A stretch of 43,139 bases of DNA from NCBI GenBank assembly GCA_016098155.1, contig JAAAJB010000294.1, forward strand, positions 1 through 43,139, given 5' to 3'. A program made the translations under genes and the position numbers. Origin of the DNA: Actinomortierella ambigua (lineage: Eukaryota; Mortierellomycota; Mortierellomycetes; Mortierellales; Mortierellaceae). Each line of letters begins with the position of its first letter. The first letter of the stretch is position 1. Shown piece by piece: positions 41,311 through 43,139 of this stretch. Under the pieces are notes generated by a model that searched no databases, was not told the DNA's origin, and saw nothing but the letters and a program-made list of their open reading frames with translations.

Positions 41311-41601
41311 ATGGTCCCCTCCAAGCTCCCACTTCACACTGCCGCGCTTTTCCTTGCCACTTTAGCTATTATCGCTTGTGCAGTTCAGGATGCGAAGTCC
41401 AAGGTACCCAAACTGTACGGTGTACCCGACGCCGGGTGTGGTTTGCTGTTTCTCCCCAGAACGTGCTGGAGGCTGTGCGTGGATCGTCCCGATTACATTA
41501 CTGGAATGTGGTGCGTCTCTAGCTGGAACATCACATGTAGCAGAAACTTAGACTGTCCACCTCTTGGTCCATGCGACAGTCGCTTTGGCTGCACATCGTA
41601 A
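41311..41601 (+). CDS. Small secreted eight-cysteine protein (candidate effector or antimicrobial)
   Basis: A 96-residue single-exon product. Residues 1-23 or so form a signal peptide (TAALFLATLAIIACA). The mature part of about 72 residues has eight cysteines spaced C-8-C-3-C-11-C-7-C-5-C-5-C-5-C, enough for four disulfides, plus one N-glycosylation site (NIT). I do not recognise the pattern as a named family, and it is not a classic CFEM or hydrophobin spacing. A TATA box, an ATG-free leader and paired upstream motifs support a working, strongly promoted gene. AATAAA signals follow the stop directly and again near 41744. It sits between the hAT and PIF1 relics. Function is unknown; an effector, a defensin-like peptide or a cell-wall protein are possible. 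Confidence 0.82.
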   Translation: MVPSKLPLHTAALFLATLAIIACAVQDAKSKVPKLYGVPDAGCGLLFLPRTCWRLCVDRPDYITGMWCVSSWNITCSRNLDCPPLGPCDSRFGCTS

Positions 41602-41779
41602 TAAATAACCAACCAGCAGCTTCGTCTGGCGGTAGCCCGCCAAGGCCTTTCTCTCTCTCTCTCACACCTACTCTCTCACTCTGTCCTTATTGAGAAAGGG
41701 TTTAAATCATCGTCAAACATTATAAAGAAAGTGCTGCTGGTCAAATAAAAAAAGCTCTTTTTTTGTAAGCGTACCCTCA

Positions 41780-42481
41780 TTACCTTGAATGCTTGCAATG
41801 CCCGCTAGCTAAGAATCTCAAGTTGAAAGTTTTGGACCATCTTGAAAGTGCAGCGTATAGTTGGCCGTTGGAGAAGACAGGGGTGAGGCAGGTAAATGTG
41901 GACATGATTGAGCGTTTGGTCCTTTTTTTTTCCTTGTTGATGGTCATGACGAAGGCAAGGTCCTGAATGGGAAATTGAGATCCTCTCAAACTGCTCGGGT
42001 GTGTTGCCACCATCGATGATTTGCTGCCGTGTAGGGCACAGAGTTATGAAGCAGTGCGAAGGAAAAACAAAGGCTGCCTGTGCAACGTTATGCTGCGGTG
42101 AGTCAGATATGATGAGTCTTGTTGCATTACAGATACCAAATACAGGATCGATGCTGTGGAAGCGGGATCACTGAGTGTCGCCTCTTCACTCGCAGATGAT
42201 AGACAGGGGAGTCACCAGGAGAAAAATCTTAGAGCTTGCTCCAGGGAAGTGGGCCGAATCCGTTGCCACCGAGAGGGTCTTTTTTCGTCATTCATGTGCA
42301 TGTCTTGTGCCTCGCAGACTTGGACGGCCTCGCAGGCGTTGAAAATGTCAATAGTAAGCTGGTTTATGCGATCGATATCGACGTGGCGAGAAGGGAGAAT
42401 GACTCTGTCGACTAAAACTCGACGGGAGATCCATTGCCAGAACTGCATCGTCGCTAGTGTACGTCGAGCTAGAAGCTTCAA
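41780..42481 (-). pseudogene. PIF1-like helicase relic (Helitron type possible)
   Basis: Two minus-strand blocks match the C-terminal part of PIF1-family helicases in the right order. First, RVILPSRHVDIDRINQLTID (within 42481-42212) matches the ILxPxNxDVDxIN motif. Then QFPIQDLAFVMTINK and PVFSNGQLYAALSR (within 42013-41780) match the FPxxLAFAMTINK and GQLYVALSR motifs V-VI. Between TINK and PVFSNG the expected LNHVxIYLP segment is present but in another frame, so there are at least two frameshifts, and stops separate the two blocks. The Walker A part is not seen in the remaining window upstream. It could derive from a Helitron RepHel protein or a free-standing PIF1 gene. Confidence 0.82.
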
Positions 42482-42587
42482 GGCATGCGTCGCCGATAGC
42501 CGTCTGACTAGCCATCACTACCTCAGCCGACGAATTGAAACTGATCTCTCAGATGTTGTCTCATCGTACCAACAAGGCGCCGACTGA

Positions 42588-43139
42588 GGGTATGTAGCAG
42601 CGCTGTAAAGCTTTGGTCGAGTATACGAGAAGGGCCGATGCGTGGCGAAGACTGAGAGGAAGGCTATTGTATGGCACTGTAAGTCTGTTTCTCGGGGTCA
42701 TAGTGGTTAAATTTAAAGACGCGTCTTCGTAGTACAGCTAGTCCATCAAGGCAAGGAAAAAAGCAATTTTTTTCTCGCAACATCATTCTTTGCCCCCTGT
42801 GCCACAGAGCTGCCAGAAGGGAATCGGGGGTCATGGCTGTCTTTTTTTACCGAACGTTTAGTGGGGAACGAATAGATCTGCACCGATAGCACACCATCTA
42901 TTCGTGTGCCTCGACACGCACTTGATGGGTTGATCCAGTCTAGTCTCTTTGGAGAAAACGGCTCGACTTGGATGAATACTTGATCCTCGTAGTGTAGACT
43001 AACCGGCTACGCTTTGGTAGACATGGCCCGCCTCATCGTGGGAGACAGCAGTGTCCGATATATCGATTTCAATCTCAGAAAAAAGTAGCTTTCCTCAGCT
43101 ATGACATCGCTCAGCGCCCGCAAAGGATGTGCCATATCC
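42588..43139. other. Right end of window, no gene seen
   Basis: About 550 bases with stops in all frames at short intervals. It lies on the N-terminal side of the PIF1 relic and may contain more of it, but I found none of the expected Walker or GGDFRQ-type motifs. Confidence 0.4.

Noticed and set aside
42156..42587. 143-codon plus-strand frame
   Set aside because: Antisense to the block with PIF1 motifs, which is convincing on the minus strand.
1..43139. tRNA, rRNA or CRISPR features
   Set aside because: I looked for GGTTCGAATCC-type B boxes with a paired A box and for regularly spaced repeats, and found none. The only near match (the complement around 21063-21075) lies in the candidate MITE without a cloverleaf.

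Overview
The window looks like nuclear DNA of an early-diverging fungus, most likely Mortierellomycotina (Mortierella/Linnemannia-like). The reasons are: spliced genes with short GT..AG introns (about 100-145 bp) that often carry long T or A runs, TATA boxes close to several starts, nuclear-encoded mitochondrial SURF1/Shy1, several large F-box/LRR proteins, and hAT and PIF1-helicase debris. There is nothing bacterial (no operons or Shine-Dalgarno spacing). The lineage is an inference from gene style, not from a marker gene.

Layout. 1-6206: gene-poor. It holds two minus-strand copies of one unrecognised short protein family (630-1041, frameshifted, with a signal peptide; 2487-2828, open but lacking a signal peptide) and a degenerate direct repeat. 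6207-7530: five-exon glutathione S-transferase. 7692-13750 (minus): an LRR-like protein, an F-box protein and the wreck of a second F-box gene, with a tandem duplication in the leader between the last two. 15507-16628: secreted sphingomyelinase-C-like phosphodiesterase (2 exons). 16629-23053: a 6.4-kb gene desert with pyrimidine tracts and a candidate MITE, ending at the TATA box of a 478-aa low-complexity protein (23054-24490). 26676-30023: seven-exon Kelch protein of the KLHDC4/Kel3 family, convergent with SURF1/Shy1 (30124-31152, minus). SURF1 is divergent from a five-exon UBXN4-like UBX protein (31525-33681). 33792-38216: two tandem F-box paralogues. 38217-43139: repeat-rich tail with a long hairpin, a dead hAT transposase, an intact small secreted eight-cysteine protein with its own TATA box and paired upstream motifs, and a dead PIF1/Helitron-type helicase.

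How the genes relate. The housekeeping block 26.7-33.7 kb (Kelch, SURF1, UBX) is compact: 100 bp between the convergent stops, a 372-bp shared promoter, then 110 bp to the next gene. It is flanked by fast-evolving accessory material: F-box substrate receptors, secreted proteins and transposon remains. The most novel-looking items are the eight-cysteine secreted protein in the transposon-rich tail, the tandem F-box pair that is almost identical at its 5' end, the duplicated short-protein relics at the left end, and the candidate MITE. Exon boundaries were set by hand from GT/AG sites, phase and family alignment from memory; no transcript data were available.
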